Assembly (NCBI GenBank): GCA_963724405.1
Contig: CAVRUQ010000012.1
Coordinates: 868,001 to 932,000 of the forward strand
Length of the DNA: 64,000 bases
DNA from: CAVQBJ01 sp963724405
GTDB lineage: Bacteria > Actinomycetota > Thermoleophilia > Solirubrobacterales > Solirubrobacteraceae
Direction of reading: 5' to 3'
The translations under genes were made by a program, and so were the position numbers. The first letter of the stretch is position 1, and each line of letters starts with the position of its first letter. This document shows positions 23,482 through 31,982 of the stretch, one piece after another. Below the pieces are notes generated by a model, which ran no database searches, was not told the origin of the DNA, and saw only the letters and a program-made list of their open reading frames with translations.

Positions 23482-24627
23482 TCAGCCGACGACGATCTGG
23501 CCCCTCATGAACGGGTGGATCAGGCACCGGAAGTCGTACGTGCCCGCCTTCGTGAACTTGACCGCGAAGCTCGACGCCTGCGTCGAGCCGGGGTTCGCGT
23601 CGAGGATCCCGGTGCTGAAGAAGCCGTTGCCGTGGTTGGTGCCGGTGTATGCCGGCGGCCCGCTCGAGCCCGGGATGTCGCTCGGGTAGGCGATGAGCGG
23701 GTTGAACTGCAGCGTCGGCGGTCCGGCGGCGGCCGGAATCGGCTGGATGAGGTTGGCGTTGATGTTGTTGAGGTAGGCGGTCGGGCCGAAGGAGAAGGTG
23801 TGCACCTCCACGTCGGACGTCTCCGAGAAGGTCACGGTCGTGCCGACCGCGACGTGCAGCGAGGACGGGAAGAAGCTCAGCAGCGACAGCTGGCCCACGT
23901 CATGCCCGGCGCTGACCGTGTTCGCGGGCGGCGTGTAGTTGGCGAGCGTGGCGACATCGCCGACCTGCCGCGCGAAGATCGCCTTCTCGTGGGCCAGGTC
24001 GGCCGCGGGCGAGGGGATGCCCACCTTGCGAGGCAGGACCCTGATCGCGCCGTTCATGTTCGGATGGATGGCGCACTGATACTGGTACGTGCCCGCCTTG
24101 GTGAAGGTGAGCACGAACTTCGGCGGGTTGCCGTTGCCCGTGTACAGCCCCGAGCCGACGAGCTGGGTGCCGTTCTCGACGCCCACCTGGGCGCCCTTGA
24201 CGTTGCGCACGCCGGCGGGCACCACGCCGCGAGGATCGAAGTCGAGCTCGGGCTGGGTGTTGAACCAGAACGGGTTGTTGTCCGCGCCCAGGACGCCCGA
24301 GACCCGCGTGTCCGCCGGGTCGGGGATGAGGAGCGGGATGTCCGCGCCGTGGGTGGCGAACGTCACGGTGTGCCCGCCGCCGTTGATCCACTGCACCCGA
24401 TCGCCGACGTGGACCTGCAGGGAGGGCAGGGAGAACTCGTCGATGCTCGGGTTCGCGGCGCCGACGGCCTGGGCCTGCGCACCGAGGACGTGCTTGACGA
24501 TCGCGTTGCTCCCGGGCCCGCCGTAGCCGCCCACGTAGAGCGTCCAGGTGCGTGCCTGTGCCGTGCCGGCGAACGCGAGTACCACTCCCGCCCCGGTTGC
24601 GATTGCAGCTGCCAACCGTCTGGCCAT
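23482..24627 (-). CDS. Exported two-domain cupredoxin (blue copper) protein
   Basis: A 381-residue secreted protein with a signal peptide ending TAQA near residue 25. It holds two plastocyanin/azurin-like domains. Domain 1 ligands are His86 (GGGHTVTF), Cys185, His188 and Met191 (QCAIHPNMNG). Domain 2 ligands are His276 (EVHTFSF), Cys368, His371 and Met374 (RCLIHPFMRG). Both type 1 copper sites look complete. It could carry electrons to an exported oxidase or bind copper. Its ribosome site is AAGGGGG. No redox partner is adjacent. It is convergent with the inhibitor-like gene and divergent from dnaB. Confidence 0.88.
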   Translation of the reverse strand: MARRLAAAIATGAGVVLAFAGTAQARTWTLYVGGYGGPGSNAIVKHVLGAQAQAVGAANPSIDEFSLPSLQVHVGDRVQWINGGGHTVTFATHGADIPLLIPDPADTRVSGVLGADNNPFWFNTQPELDFDPRGVVPAGVRNVKGAQVGVENGTQLVGSGLYTGNGNPPKFVLTFTKAGTYQYQCAIHPNMNGAIRVLPRKVGIPSPAADLAHEKAIFARQVGDVATLANYTPPANTVSAGHDVGQLSLLSFFPSSLHVAVGTTVTFSETSDVEVHTFSFGPTAYLNNINANLIQPIPAAAGPPTLQFNPLIAYPSDIPGSSGPPAYTGTNHGNGFFSTGILDANPGSTQASSFAVKFTKAGTYDFRCLIHPFMRGQIVVG

Positions 24628-24792
24628 CCGTGCGTCCCCCTTGATCGTTTGTACGCGCCGCGGCGCGGCGGCGCGAGCCTATCGCCTGTGAACGCTGCGT
24701 GTAAAGCCGCGTGTCGTGGCGAAGCGGCCGGGGCCGCGCGCTTTCGTGCGCACAATGCGGCTCGGCCGCGCCGTCCCGCCGGGGCACCGGCC

Positions 24793-24798
24793 TAGACT
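24793..24798 (+). promoter_or_regulatory. -10 box of dnaB (leaderless)
   Basis: TAGACT lies 8 nt before GTG 24807. This spacing recurs at treT, pyrE and purA. Confidence 0.5.
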
Positions 24799-24806
24799 CG
24801 ACGGTC

Positions 24807-26174
24807 GTGAGCGCGACCGCCCCCGCCCCGAACGGCGCCATCACGCCGCCGCACAACCTCGAGGCCGAGCAGTCGGTCCTCGGCGCCATCCTGCTCACCG
24901 ATCGCCCGATGTACGCCCTCGTCATCGAGGAGGGCCTGCGCCCGGAGGACTTCTACCGCGATCGCCACCGCCTCATCTACGAGGCGATGCTCGCGCTCTA
25001 CAACGACTCCGAGCCCGTCGACGTGCTGACCGTCACCGACCGCCTGCGTCAGACGGGCAAGCTCGAGGAGGCGGGCGGCGCGTCGGCCGTCGACGAGCTC
25101 GCCGGCCTCGTGCCGGCCGCCGCGCACGCCCGGCGCTACGCGCAGATCGTGCGCGAGAACGCGCTGTTGCGCCGCCTGCTGACGGCCTCGTACGAGATCC
25201 AGTCGCAGGTGCTCAGCCACGCCGCCGCGCCGCGCGAGCTCGTCGAGCAGGCCGAGAAGGCGATGCTCGAGGTCGCCCGCGACGACCGCCAGCAGGACTT
25301 CCGCAAGATCGAGGACGTCCTGCACGACGAGATCGACAAGCTGCATCGGCTCTCGCTCGAGCACACGTCGCTGACCGGGACGCCGTCGGGGTTCAAGGAC
25401 TTCGACGAGATCACCGGCGGCTTCCAGCCGGGCAACCTCGTGATCATCGCGGCGCGCCCGGCGATGGGCAAGTCGAGCCTCGTGGCGAACATCGCCGAGA
25501 ACGCGGCGATCGAGCACGGGAAGGCCGTCGCGCTCTTCTCGCTCGAGATGTCCGAGGCCGAGCTCGCCCAGCGGTTCGTCGCCTCTCAGGCCCGGATCAA
25601 GGGCGAGGAGCTGCGCAAGGGTCGCGTGGCCGAGAACCGCTGGCCGAAGATCCTCGCCGCGAGCCAGCGCCTCGCCGCGGCGCCGCTGTGGATCGACGAC
25701 TCGAGCGACATCGGGATGCTCGAGATCCGCGCGAAGGCGCGCCGCCTGCACTCCCAGGCGCCGAACGGCCTCGGGCTCATCATCGTCGACTACCTGCAGC
25801 TGCTGCGGACCGACACGCGCTTCGACAGCCGCGTCACGGCGGTCGGCGAGCTGAGCCGCGGGCTGAAGATCCTCGCCCGGGAGCTCGGCGTCCCGGTGAT
25901 CGCGCTCTCCCAGCTCAGTCGCGCGGTCGAGTCGCGCAGCCCGAAGATCCCCCAGCTCTCGGACCTGCGCGAGTCGGGCAACGTCGAGCAGGACGCCGAC
26001 CTCGTCGTGTTCATCTACCGCGAGGAGTACTACGAGCAGGACTCCGAGCGCATCGGCGAGGCCGACCTCATCATCGCCAAGCACCGAAACGGCGCCGTGG
26101 GCACGGTGACGCTCACCTTCCAGAAGGAGTACCCGAAGTTCATGAACTACGCCGGCGAACGCTACGCCGCGTAG
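24807..26174 (+). CDS. dnaB: Replicative DNA helicase DnaB
   Basis: A 455-residue hexameric helicase. The N-terminal domain starts PPHNLEAEQSVLGAILL. The RecA-like domain has Walker A at residues ~216-223 (ARPAMGKSS), then ALFSLEMSEAELAQR, the Walker B strand LGLIIVDYLQLL, and VIALSQLSRAVE followed by LSDLRESGNVEQDADLV. No intein interrupts it. The start GTG 24807 is set by the preceding -10 box and by homology of the N-terminus. It follows the usual position downstream of rplI, but two unrelated genes now lie between. Confidence 0.97.
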   Translation: MSATAPAPNGAITPPHNLEAEQSVLGAILLTDRPMYALVIEEGLRPEDFYRDRHRLIYEAMLALYNDSEPVDVLTVTDRLRQTGKLEEAGGASAVDELAGLVPAAAHARRYAQIVRENALLRRLLTASYEIQSQVLSHAAAPRELVEQAEKAMLEVARDDRQQDFRKIEDVLHDEIDKLHRLSLEHTSLTGTPSGFKDFDEITGGFQPGNLVIIAARPAMGKSSLVANIAENAAIEHGKAVALFSLEMSEAELAQRFVASQARIKGEELRKGRVAENRWPKILAASQRLAAAPLWIDDSSDIGMLEIRAKARRLHSQAPNGLGLIIVDYLQLLRTDTRFDSRVTAVGELSRGLKILARELGVPVIALSQLSRAVESRSPKIPQLSDLRESGNVEQDADLVVFIYREEYYEQDSERIGEADLIIAKHRNGAVGTVTLTFQKEYPKFMNYAGERYAA

Positions 26175-26240
26175 GCCGCGGCTTGGGGCGCCCGCGGTTC
26201 GGGAAGACTTGCCCCGGCGACGATCGAGGAGGAGCCGGAG

Positions 26241-27161
26241 ATGCCCAGAGCGGTGCGGTTCGATCACTACGGCGGGATCGACGTGCTCGAGGTGGCCGAG
26301 GTGCCGCCGCCGGAGCCCGGGGCCGGGCAGGTCCGGGTCCGGGTGAGGGCGGCGGGGATCAACCCCGGCGAGGCGAGCATCCGCGAGGGGCGGATGCAAG
26401 AGCGCTGGCCGGCGCACTTTCCCTCCGGCCAGGGCAGCGACCTGGCCGGCGTCGTCGACGCGATCGGCGAGGGGGTCGGCGGCGTGTCCGTCGGCGATGA
26501 GGTGATCGGCTTCAGCGACGAGCGCTCGAGCCAGGCCGAGCTCGTGGTCGTCCCCGCCGAGCACGTCACGCCGCGCCCACCGGGCGTTCGGTGGGAGGTC
26601 GCGGGCGCTCTGTTCGTGGCCGGCGCGACCGCCTACGCGGCCGTTCGCGCCGTTGCTCCGGCGCCGGGCGAAACCGTCGTCGTCTCCGGTGCGGCCGGTG
26701 GCGTCGGCTCGATCGCCGTGCAACTGGCCCGCCGCGCCGGCGCGCGCGTGATCGGAGTGGCCGGCGAGCGAAACGACGCCTGGCTGGCCGGGCACGGCGT
26801 CGTGCCGGTGCGCTACGGGGACGGCGTCGGCGACCGGATCCGCGCCGCCGCCCCGAACGGCGTCGATGCGTTCATCGACACGTTCGGCGGCGGCTACGTG
26901 GCGCTCGCGCTCGAGCTCGGCGTGACGCCGGAGCGGATCGACACGATCATCGACTTCGACGCCGCCGCGCGGCACGGCGTGAAGACCGAGGGCAACGCCG
27001 CCGGCGCCAGCGTGCAGGTGCTCGCCGAGCTGGCCGCCCTCATCGACGCCGGCGAGCTCGAGGTCCCGATCGCGCACGTCTATCCCCTCGATCAGGTGCG
27101 CGAGGCCTACCGCGAGCTCGAGCGCCGCCACACGCGCGGCAAGATCGTGCTCACGCCGTAG
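26241..27161 (+). CDS. Zinc-independent MDR oxidoreductase (quinone reductase-like)
   Basis: A 306-residue medium-chain reductase. The N-terminal GroES-like domain begins MPRAVRFDHYGGIDVLEV and lacks the catalytic zinc Cys/His set. The NADPH-binding Rossmann fold has VVSGAAGGVGSIAVQLARR. It ends with RELERRHTRGKIVLTP, typical of the QOR group. The ribosome site GAGGAGG precedes the ATG. A truncated homologue of its N-terminus lies at 42369-42611. The physiological acceptor is unknown. Confidence 0.88.
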   Translation: MPRAVRFDHYGGIDVLEVAEVPPPEPGAGQVRVRVRAAGINPGEASIREGRMQERWPAHFPSGQGSDLAGVVDAIGEGVGGVSVGDEVIGFSDERSSQAELVVVPAEHVTPRPPGVRWEVAGALFVAGATAYAAVRAVAPAPGETVVVSGAAGGVGSIAVQLARRAGARVIGVAGERNDAWLAGHGVVPVRYGDGVGDRIRAAAPNGVDAFIDTFGGGYVALALELGVTPERIDTIIDFDAAARHGVKTEGNAAGASVQVLAELAALIDAGELEVPIAHVYPLDQVREAYRELERRHTRGKIVLTP

Positions 27162-27210
27162 CGCTCTCGAACGTGCGTCCGCCGCGGCGGGCCGGGATCG
27201 TTGCGGGGCG

Positions 27211-27216
27211 TAGGAT
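27211..27216 (+). promoter_or_regulatory. -10 box of the GGDEF/HD-GYP gene
   Basis: TAGGAT lies 29 nt before ATG 27246, and a ribosome site (GGGAGG) is found in between. This supports transcription separate from the upstream oxidoreductase. Confidence 0.4.
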
Positions 27217-27245
27217 CCAGCTTGGCCGAGGGAGGAATCGGAAGA

Positions 27246-29249
27246 ATGGGCTGGAGCAGCGCGTCCCGTGGCCACGTTCTAGCCGTGGCGTCGCGGCCCC
27301 CAGCGCGCCTGCGCCTGGCGTACGTCACGGCAATCGCGCTCGGCATCACGATCGATTTCGCCGGGGCGGTCGCGGGCGACCGGTCGGGGTGGATCAGCGA
27401 CTGGCTCTACTGCGGCCTGTTCGTGGTCGCGGCGGCCGCCTGCGCCTACCGCGCCTGGACCGGCGACGCCCGCGGCGCCTGGACCGCCGCGGCGATCGGC
27501 GTGCTCGTGTGGGGCGGCTCCGAGATCGTCTTCCGCGTGCTCGAGCCGGATCCGCGTCACTGGTACCCGCGCGCGTCGCAGGCGATGCTGTTCCTCGCCT
27601 TCCTGTTCGCCTACACGACGCTCGTGCTCCTCGCGCGCGAGCGCGTGCGGCGCTTCGACATGGTGCTGGCGCTCGACGGGCTGCTGACCGGCCTGGCCGC
27701 CGCCGCGCTCGCGGCGCTGCTGCTGTTCCCCGTGCTCGGGAGCGGCCACACGCGGGCGCCGGCGGCTCCACCGCAGGTGTTCCTCGTGAGTGCGCTCGTC
27801 GGGCTGATGTTCGTCATCACCGTGCTCGGGATGACGGGCTGGCGCCCGGGGCCGGCCTGGGCGCTCATCGCGGCGGCGATCACCATCAACGTGATCGGCG
27901 ACGGCGTGCTCGTCCGGCTGGCCGACAGCGGGCACTTCCACCGCGGCACGCTCGCGGACACGCTGTTCGTCGCCTCGGCGCTGTTGCTCGGTCTCGCCTC
28001 GTTCTACCCGAGCCGCCACGCCACCGTGTCCCCCGACTCGGCCCGGCGGCTGCCGGCACCGTTGCTGAGCGCGACGGCGGCCCTCGGCGTGCTGATCGCG
28101 GCCGCGGTGGCTCACACGAGCGGGCTCGCCGCGGGGCTGGCGGCGGCGGCGCTCGCCGTCACGATCGCCCGCATGTCGATCGCGCTCGAGCTGTTGGAGC
28201 GCAGCCGCACCCAGGCGCTCGCCGATCCGCTGACCGGGCTCGGCAACCGGCGCCGGCTCGTGCGCGACCTCGAGCGTCGCCTCGAGCCCGACGAGCAATC
28301 GCGGCCGTTCGTTCTGGCACTGTTCGATCTCGACGGCTTCAAGCGCTACAACGACACCTTCGGTCACCTCAGCGGCGATGCCCTGCTCAAGCGGATCGCC
28401 GATCGCCTGTCCGGCGCGGTCTGGCCGGGTGTGGCCTACCGCATGGGCGGCGATGAGTTCTGCGCGATCCTCGAGACCGACGCGCGGTGGACCGCCGAGG
28501 GGCTCGAGCGGTTGCGCGACGCCCTGTCCGAACACGGAGACGCATTCTCGATCACGAGCTCGGTCGGCACCGTGTCGTGCCCGTCCGAGGCGGCCGACGT
28601 GACCGCCGCGCTGCGCCTCGCCGACCGCCGCATGTACGCCCGCAAGGCGGGACGCGCGACCGAGCAGGTGCAGACCCGTGACGCGCTGCTGAAGATCCTC
28701 CAGGAGCGCGACCCGGCTCTGCACGAGCACATGCGCGCGGTCGCCGAGCTCGCCGTCCGGGTCGCCCGCCGCCTCGGTCTCGACGACGCGGCGACCGCCC
28801 AGGTCGCGCGCGCCGCCGAGCTGCACGACATCGGCAAGGTCGCCGTCCCCGATGAGATCCTGCACAAGCCCGAGGCGCTCAGCTCCGCGGAGCTGCGCTT
28901 CATCCGCCAGTACCCGATCGTCGGCGAGCGGATCCTGCGCGCGGCGCCGGCGCTCGCGCCGGTCGCCCTGCTCGTGCGAGCCACGCACGAGCGCTGGGAC
29001 GGGCGCGGCTACCCGGACGGCCTGCGCGGCGACGAGCCACCGCTCGGCGCGCGCATCATCGCCGTCTGCGACGCCTATCACGCGTTGCGCTCGGACCTTC
29101 CCTACCAGCCGTCGAGAACGCACGCCGAGGCGCTGGCCGAGCTGCGCCGCTGCGCCGGCACGCAGTTCGATCCGGCCGTCGTCGACGCACTCGGCGCTGC
29201 GCTCGACGAGCCGACGGCGCCGCCGCTCTCCCGCGACGTCCGCCTCTAG
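27246..29249 (+). CDS. Membrane GGDEF and HD-GYP dual-domain protein
   Basis: A 667-residue protein. About nine hydrophobic helices (residues ~18-315) form a membrane sensor. The diguanylate cyclase domain has DPLTGLGNRRRL, DGFKRYNDTFGH and the active-site RMGGDEF. No RxxD product-inhibition site is seen just before GGDEF. The C-terminal HD-GYP phosphodiesterase domain shows ELHDIGKVAVPDEILHKP and THERWDGRGYPDGL. Both c-di-GMP synthesis and breakdown look possible, so net direction is likely set by the membrane domain. ATG 27246 has the ribosome site GGGAGG. It is convergent with the CsoR-controlled permease. Confidence 0.9.
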   Translation: MGWSSASRGHVLAVASRPPARLRLAYVTAIALGITIDFAGAVAGDRSGWISDWLYCGLFVVAAAACAYRAWTGDARGAWTAAAIGVLVWGGSEIVFRVLEPDPRHWYPRASQAMLFLAFLFAYTTLVLLARERVRRFDMVLALDGLLTGLAAAALAALLLFPVLGSGHTRAPAAPPQVFLVSALVGLMFVITVLGMTGWRPGPAWALIAAAITINVIGDGVLVRLADSGHFHRGTLADTLFVASALLLGLASFYPSRHATVSPDSARRLPAPLLSATAALGVLIAAAVAHTSGLAAGLAAAALAVTIARMSIALELLERSRTQALADPLTGLGNRRRLVRDLERRLEPDEQSRPFVLALFDLDGFKRYNDTFGHLSGDALLKRIADRLSGAVWPGVAYRMGGDEFCAILETDARWTAEGLERLRDALSEHGDAFSITSSVGTVSCPSEAADVTAALRLADRRMYARKAGRATEQVQTRDALLKILQERDPALHEHMRAVAELAVRVARRLGLDDAATAQVARAAELHDIGKVAVPDEILHKPEALSSAELRFIRQYPIVGERILRAAPALAPVALLVRATHERWDGRGYPDGLRGDEPPLGARIIAVCDAYHALRSDLPYQPSRTHAEALAELRRCAGTQFDPAVVDALGAALDEPTAPPLSRDVRL

Positions 29250-29270
29250 GCGCCCAAGCGGCGCGTGACG

Positions 29271-30554
29271 TCAGTCGTGCCCGTGGGCGACCGCGACGTC
29301 GCCACCCGGGCGGGCGCGCTCGTGAGCACCGGCGTACCGCGCCGGATCGGCCTCGAAGCGCTCCGCGCAGTGCGCGGAGCAGAGGCAGTAGGTTCGGTCC
29401 GCGAACTGCCTCGTGGTGGCCTTGGCCCGGTCGACCCGCATGCCGCACACGGGGTCGGTCGCGCCGCGCCGGACGGTCAGCCCGAACAGGACGCCGAAGC
29501 TGGCCAGGGCGAGGAGGTTGAGCGCGAGCTTGTAGTCGATCCGCAGCGACCCGAAGATGTCGGCCCGCGACGGGCGGGCGCCGCTGGGGATCGCTCCGGC
29601 GAGATCGAAGAGGCCTCCGACCAGCAGCGCGGCGACGGCCATCGTGACGAACATGAGCGCCGTGATCCGCAGCGCGAACGCCGTGCCGTAGTACTTGCGG
29701 TAGATCGCGATGATCGGCAGCACGATCAGGTCGGCGAACAGGAACGCGAGCACGCCGGCGAAGCTGATGCCGCCCGACCACAGCACGGCGGCGAGCGGGA
29801 CGTTGCCGATCGAGCACACGAAGCTCACGACGGCGATGAGCGGGCCGGCGATCACATTCTCGACCGCCCGGAGCGGCGGTGGCGCGTGCGCGAGGAACAG
29901 GCTCGCGAAGAACCCGTTGCCGAGCTGCGCGATGAAGCCGGCGAGCAGGAAGCCGATGGCGATCTCCTTGTACAGCATCTGCCAATCGCCTCGGAAGTTG
30001 TGCGCGACGTCCGACCACGCGTCGACACGGCGCAGCCGCTCGCGCCACGGCCGCGCGTCGCCCGAGGAGTGGTGCTGGTGCCCGGCGTCGGCCACCACCG
30101 CGCGGGCGCGCGCCGTCTCCTCGAGCCGCGGGCTGACGAACAGCCGCAGCAACACCGTCATCAGCACGATCATCACGATGCCACCGACGTACTCGGCAAC
30201 GGTGAACTGCCAGCCGATCAGCACCCACAGGACGAGGCCGAGCTCCCAGACCAGGTTCGTCGAGGCGAACTGGAAGGCCAGTGCGCTCGCGGCGGAGGCG
30301 CCCTTCTGAAAGAGCGACTTGGCGATCGCGATCGCGGCGTAGGAGCACGACGAGGATGCCGCGCCGAGACCCGTCGCCCAGGCGATCGGTCTCGGCCCGG
30401 CGCCGCTGAGCGCGTGCTCGATGCGTTCACGCGGCACCCACGCCTGCACGATGGCGGAGATCGCGAAACCGAGCACGAGCGCCCACCAGACCTCCCAGAC
30501 CATGAGCAGCGAATCGCGCAGGCCGTGCCACAGCACGTCCAGGACGCCGCTCAT
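29271..30554 (-). CDS. DUF318-type metal permease with C-terminal YHS domain
   Basis: A 427-residue transporter. The membrane part resembles the ArsP/SO_0444 permease family: GAASSSCSYAAIAIAKSLFQ near residue 60, and a matching second half with VVSFVCSIGNVPLAAVLWSG. These Cys residues suit soft-metal handling. The C-terminal YHS domain has DPVCGMRV and CLCSAHCAERF, typical of metal-binding parts of copper exporters. A CsoR-type repressor is divergent, with its operator in between, so copper or a similar metal efflux role is likely. Its ATG overlaps the stop of a 9-codon leader ORF (ATGA). Confidence 0.85.
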   Translation of the reverse strand: MSGVLDVLWHGLRDSLLMVWEVWWALVLGFAISAIVQAWVPRERIEHALSGAGPRPIAWATGLGAASSSCSYAAIAIAKSLFQKGASAASALAFQFASTNLVWELGLVLWVLIGWQFTVAEYVGGIVMIVLMTVLLRLFVSPRLEETARARAVVADAGHQHHSSGDARPWRERLRRVDAWSDVAHNFRGDWQMLYKEIAIGFLLAGFIAQLGNGFFASLFLAHAPPPLRAVENVIAGPLIAVVSFVCSIGNVPLAAVLWSGGISFAGVLAFLFADLIVLPIIAIYRKYYGTAFALRITALMFVTMAVAALLVGGLFDLAGAIPSGARPSRADIFGSLRIDYKLALNLLALASFGVLFGLTVRRGATDPVCGMRVDRAKATTRQFADRTYCLCSAHCAERFEADPARYAGAHERARPGGDVAVAHGHD

Positions 30555-30580
30555 CGGACGGGCAGGTCGGTGGTCGCCAT
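30551..30580 (-). CDS. Nine-codon leader ORF coupled to the permease
   Basis: This mini-ORF encodes MATTDLPVR. Its ATG lies 7 nt after a TATACT -10 box (30588-30593 on the minus strand), so it would be translated leaderless. Its TGA overlaps the permease ATG (ATGA). The permease has no clear ribosome site of its own, so translation of this ORF probably delivers ribosomes to it. An alternative is that the permease simply starts at an internal site and the ORF is fortuitous. Confidence 0.5.
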   Translation of the reverse strand: MATTDLPVR

Positions 30581-30587
30581 GGCGGCC

Positions 30588-30616
30588 AGTATACCCCTAG
30601 GGGGTAGTGGTATATT
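30588..30616. promoter_or_regulatory. CsoR operator with divergent -10 boxes
   Basis: The pseudo-palindrome TACCCCTAGGGGGTA (30592-30606) is the classic CsoR-family operator type. It overlaps the minus-strand -10 TATACT (30588-30593) of the permease unit and lies just upstream of the plus-strand -10 TATATT (30611-30616) of csoR. One bound repressor could silence both directions. Confidence 0.8.
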
Positions 30617-30622
30617 TTCCGC

Positions 30623-30919
30623 ATGGCTCAGACGACACCCACGCGCGGCTACAGCGCGACCAAGGATCAGCTGCTCGCGCGCCTGCAGCGGATCGAGGGG
30701 CAGGTCCGCGGCATCGAGGGGATGGTCAGCGACGACCGCTACTGCATCGACATCCTCACCCAGATCGGCGCGGCCCAGGCCGCGCTGGACAAGGTGGCGC
30801 TCGGCCTCCTCGACGACCACGCCCACCATTGCGTGCTCGGCGCCGCCACCGCCGATGAGCGCGACGCGAAGACGGCCGAGCTGATGGGCGCGGTCGGGCG
30901 CCTCATGCGCCGCGGCTGA
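30623..30919 (+). CDS. csoR: CsoR-family metal-sensing repressor
   Basis: A 98-residue all-helical DUF156 protein. It starts YSATKDQLLARLQRIEGQVR, as CsoR/RcnR proteins do. The ligand set Cys41, His66 and Cys70 has exactly the 25- and 4-residue spacing of the copper-sensing Cys-His-Cys site of CsoR, which favours Cu(I). Release from DNA on metal binding would induce the divergent permease. Its -10 box TATATT lies 6 nt before the ATG, so the mRNA is leaderless. It is convergent with an LppX-like gene. Confidence 0.92.
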   Translation: MAQTTPTRGYSATKDQLLARLQRIEGQVRGIEGMVSDDRYCIDILTQIGAAQAALDKVALGLLDDHAHHCVLGAATADERDAKTAELMGAVGRLMRRG

Positions 30920-30925
30920 GGCGCG

Positions 30926-31906
30926 TCAGAGCCGGGCGACGTCGCCGAGGGGGCCGAACAGCGCCGCGTCGAGCACGACCCGCGGCCCGAGCGAGGCATC
31001 GACGGGGCCGGCCGACATTCCCCGCGCGAGCCACGAGGTGATGTCGAAGCCGACGCCGGCGGTCGCGCCCGGCGCGGCGGCCGGCGCGGACAGCGCGACC
31101 CGATCGAGGGCGCTGGCGAGCGAGCGCGACAGCGCGACGACGTCGTGCGACCACGGGCGATGCACGACGACGGGCACGTTGTCGCTCAGCACGTCGGCGG
31201 TGATCGAGATGAGCTCGGAGATGTCGATCGTCTCGCGCTTGAGCAGGCCGTCGGCGGCGAGGTAGAGCTGCACGTCGGCGCTCGAGAAGGGACCGCCGCC
31301 ACTCGTCGAGGACGGGCCGAGGCTGCCGAGCAGCCGTGAGAAGTCGACCGTCACGAGGAACTCGGTGACCGGCTCGCGATCGACCACCGACGGGCCGAGC
31401 TCCTCGATCGTCGAGGCCTCGTGCAGCAGCTTGGTGATCCCGGCCGTCTGGCTGAGCGCGGTGGAGGACTGGCCGGGCGCCGAGCTCTGGCCGACGAGCT
31501 GAGCGCGGGAGAGCCCGAGTTGATGCAGCGTGGCCCGCAGCCAGTGCCGCCCGTGCGCGACTCGGGCCAGCCCCGGGATCGCCAGGTAGACGGTGTCGCC
31601 GACGAGGCGCAGGTGCGCGGCCTGCGGGCCGCTGCCCGACGTCGTCTCGAGCTCCAGGGGCGAGAGCCGCACCTGCATCGTCGAGCTCGTGTCGCTGAAG
31701 CCGACGCCGTCGTTGAGCACGCTCGCGGTCTCGGAGACCTCGTCGGCGATGTGCAGGCGCGCCGAGCGCGCGAGCAGCGCCTGCAGATCCGCCGGGATCG
31801 CCGCCGGCGCCGGAGCCGGCGCGCGGCGGGCCGCCGAGGCGGCGGGGACACCGGCGAGCGCGAGCGCGGCGACGCCGGCGAGGACTGTGGGCAGGCGTGG
31901 GAGCAT
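30926..31906 (-). CDS. Secreted LppX/LolA-like protein
   Basis: A 326-residue exported protein with a signal peptide at residues 1-26 (LAGVAALALAGVPAASA). There is no lipobox Cys. The mature part alternates strands such as STMQVRLSPLELETTSG, LRLVGDTVYLAIPGLA and TEFLVTVDFSRLLGSLG with VQLYLAADGLLKRETIDI, reminiscent of the half-barrel LppX/LprG/LolA lipid-carrier fold. The family call is by overall pattern only. It is convergent with csoR and not obviously linked in function. Confidence 0.6.
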   Translation of the reverse strand: MLPRLPTVLAGVAALALAGVPAASAARRAPAPAPAAIPADLQALLARSARLHIADEVSETASVLNDGVGFSDTSSTMQVRLSPLELETTSGSGPQAAHLRLVGDTVYLAIPGLARVAHGRHWLRATLHQLGLSRAQLVGQSSAPGQSSTALSQTAGITKLLHEASTIEELGPSVVDREPVTEFLVTVDFSRLLGSLGPSSTSGGGPFSSADVQLYLAADGLLKRETIDISELISITADVLSDNVPVVVHRPWSHDVVALSRSLASALDRVALSAPAAAPGATAGVGFDITSWLARGMSAGPVDASLGPRVVLDAALFGPLGDVARL

Positions 31907-31982
31907 CCCAGCGCGTATCGGCGGACGGGGGGCGTGACCTTAGGCACCGCTCCGCGGAGCGGCCGATCGCCCACCCGGCGGC

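Noticed and set aside
24792..27275. A long minus-strand frame opposite dnaB and the MDR oxidoreductase
   Set aside because: No recognisable motif, and both plus-strand genes are complete and conserved.
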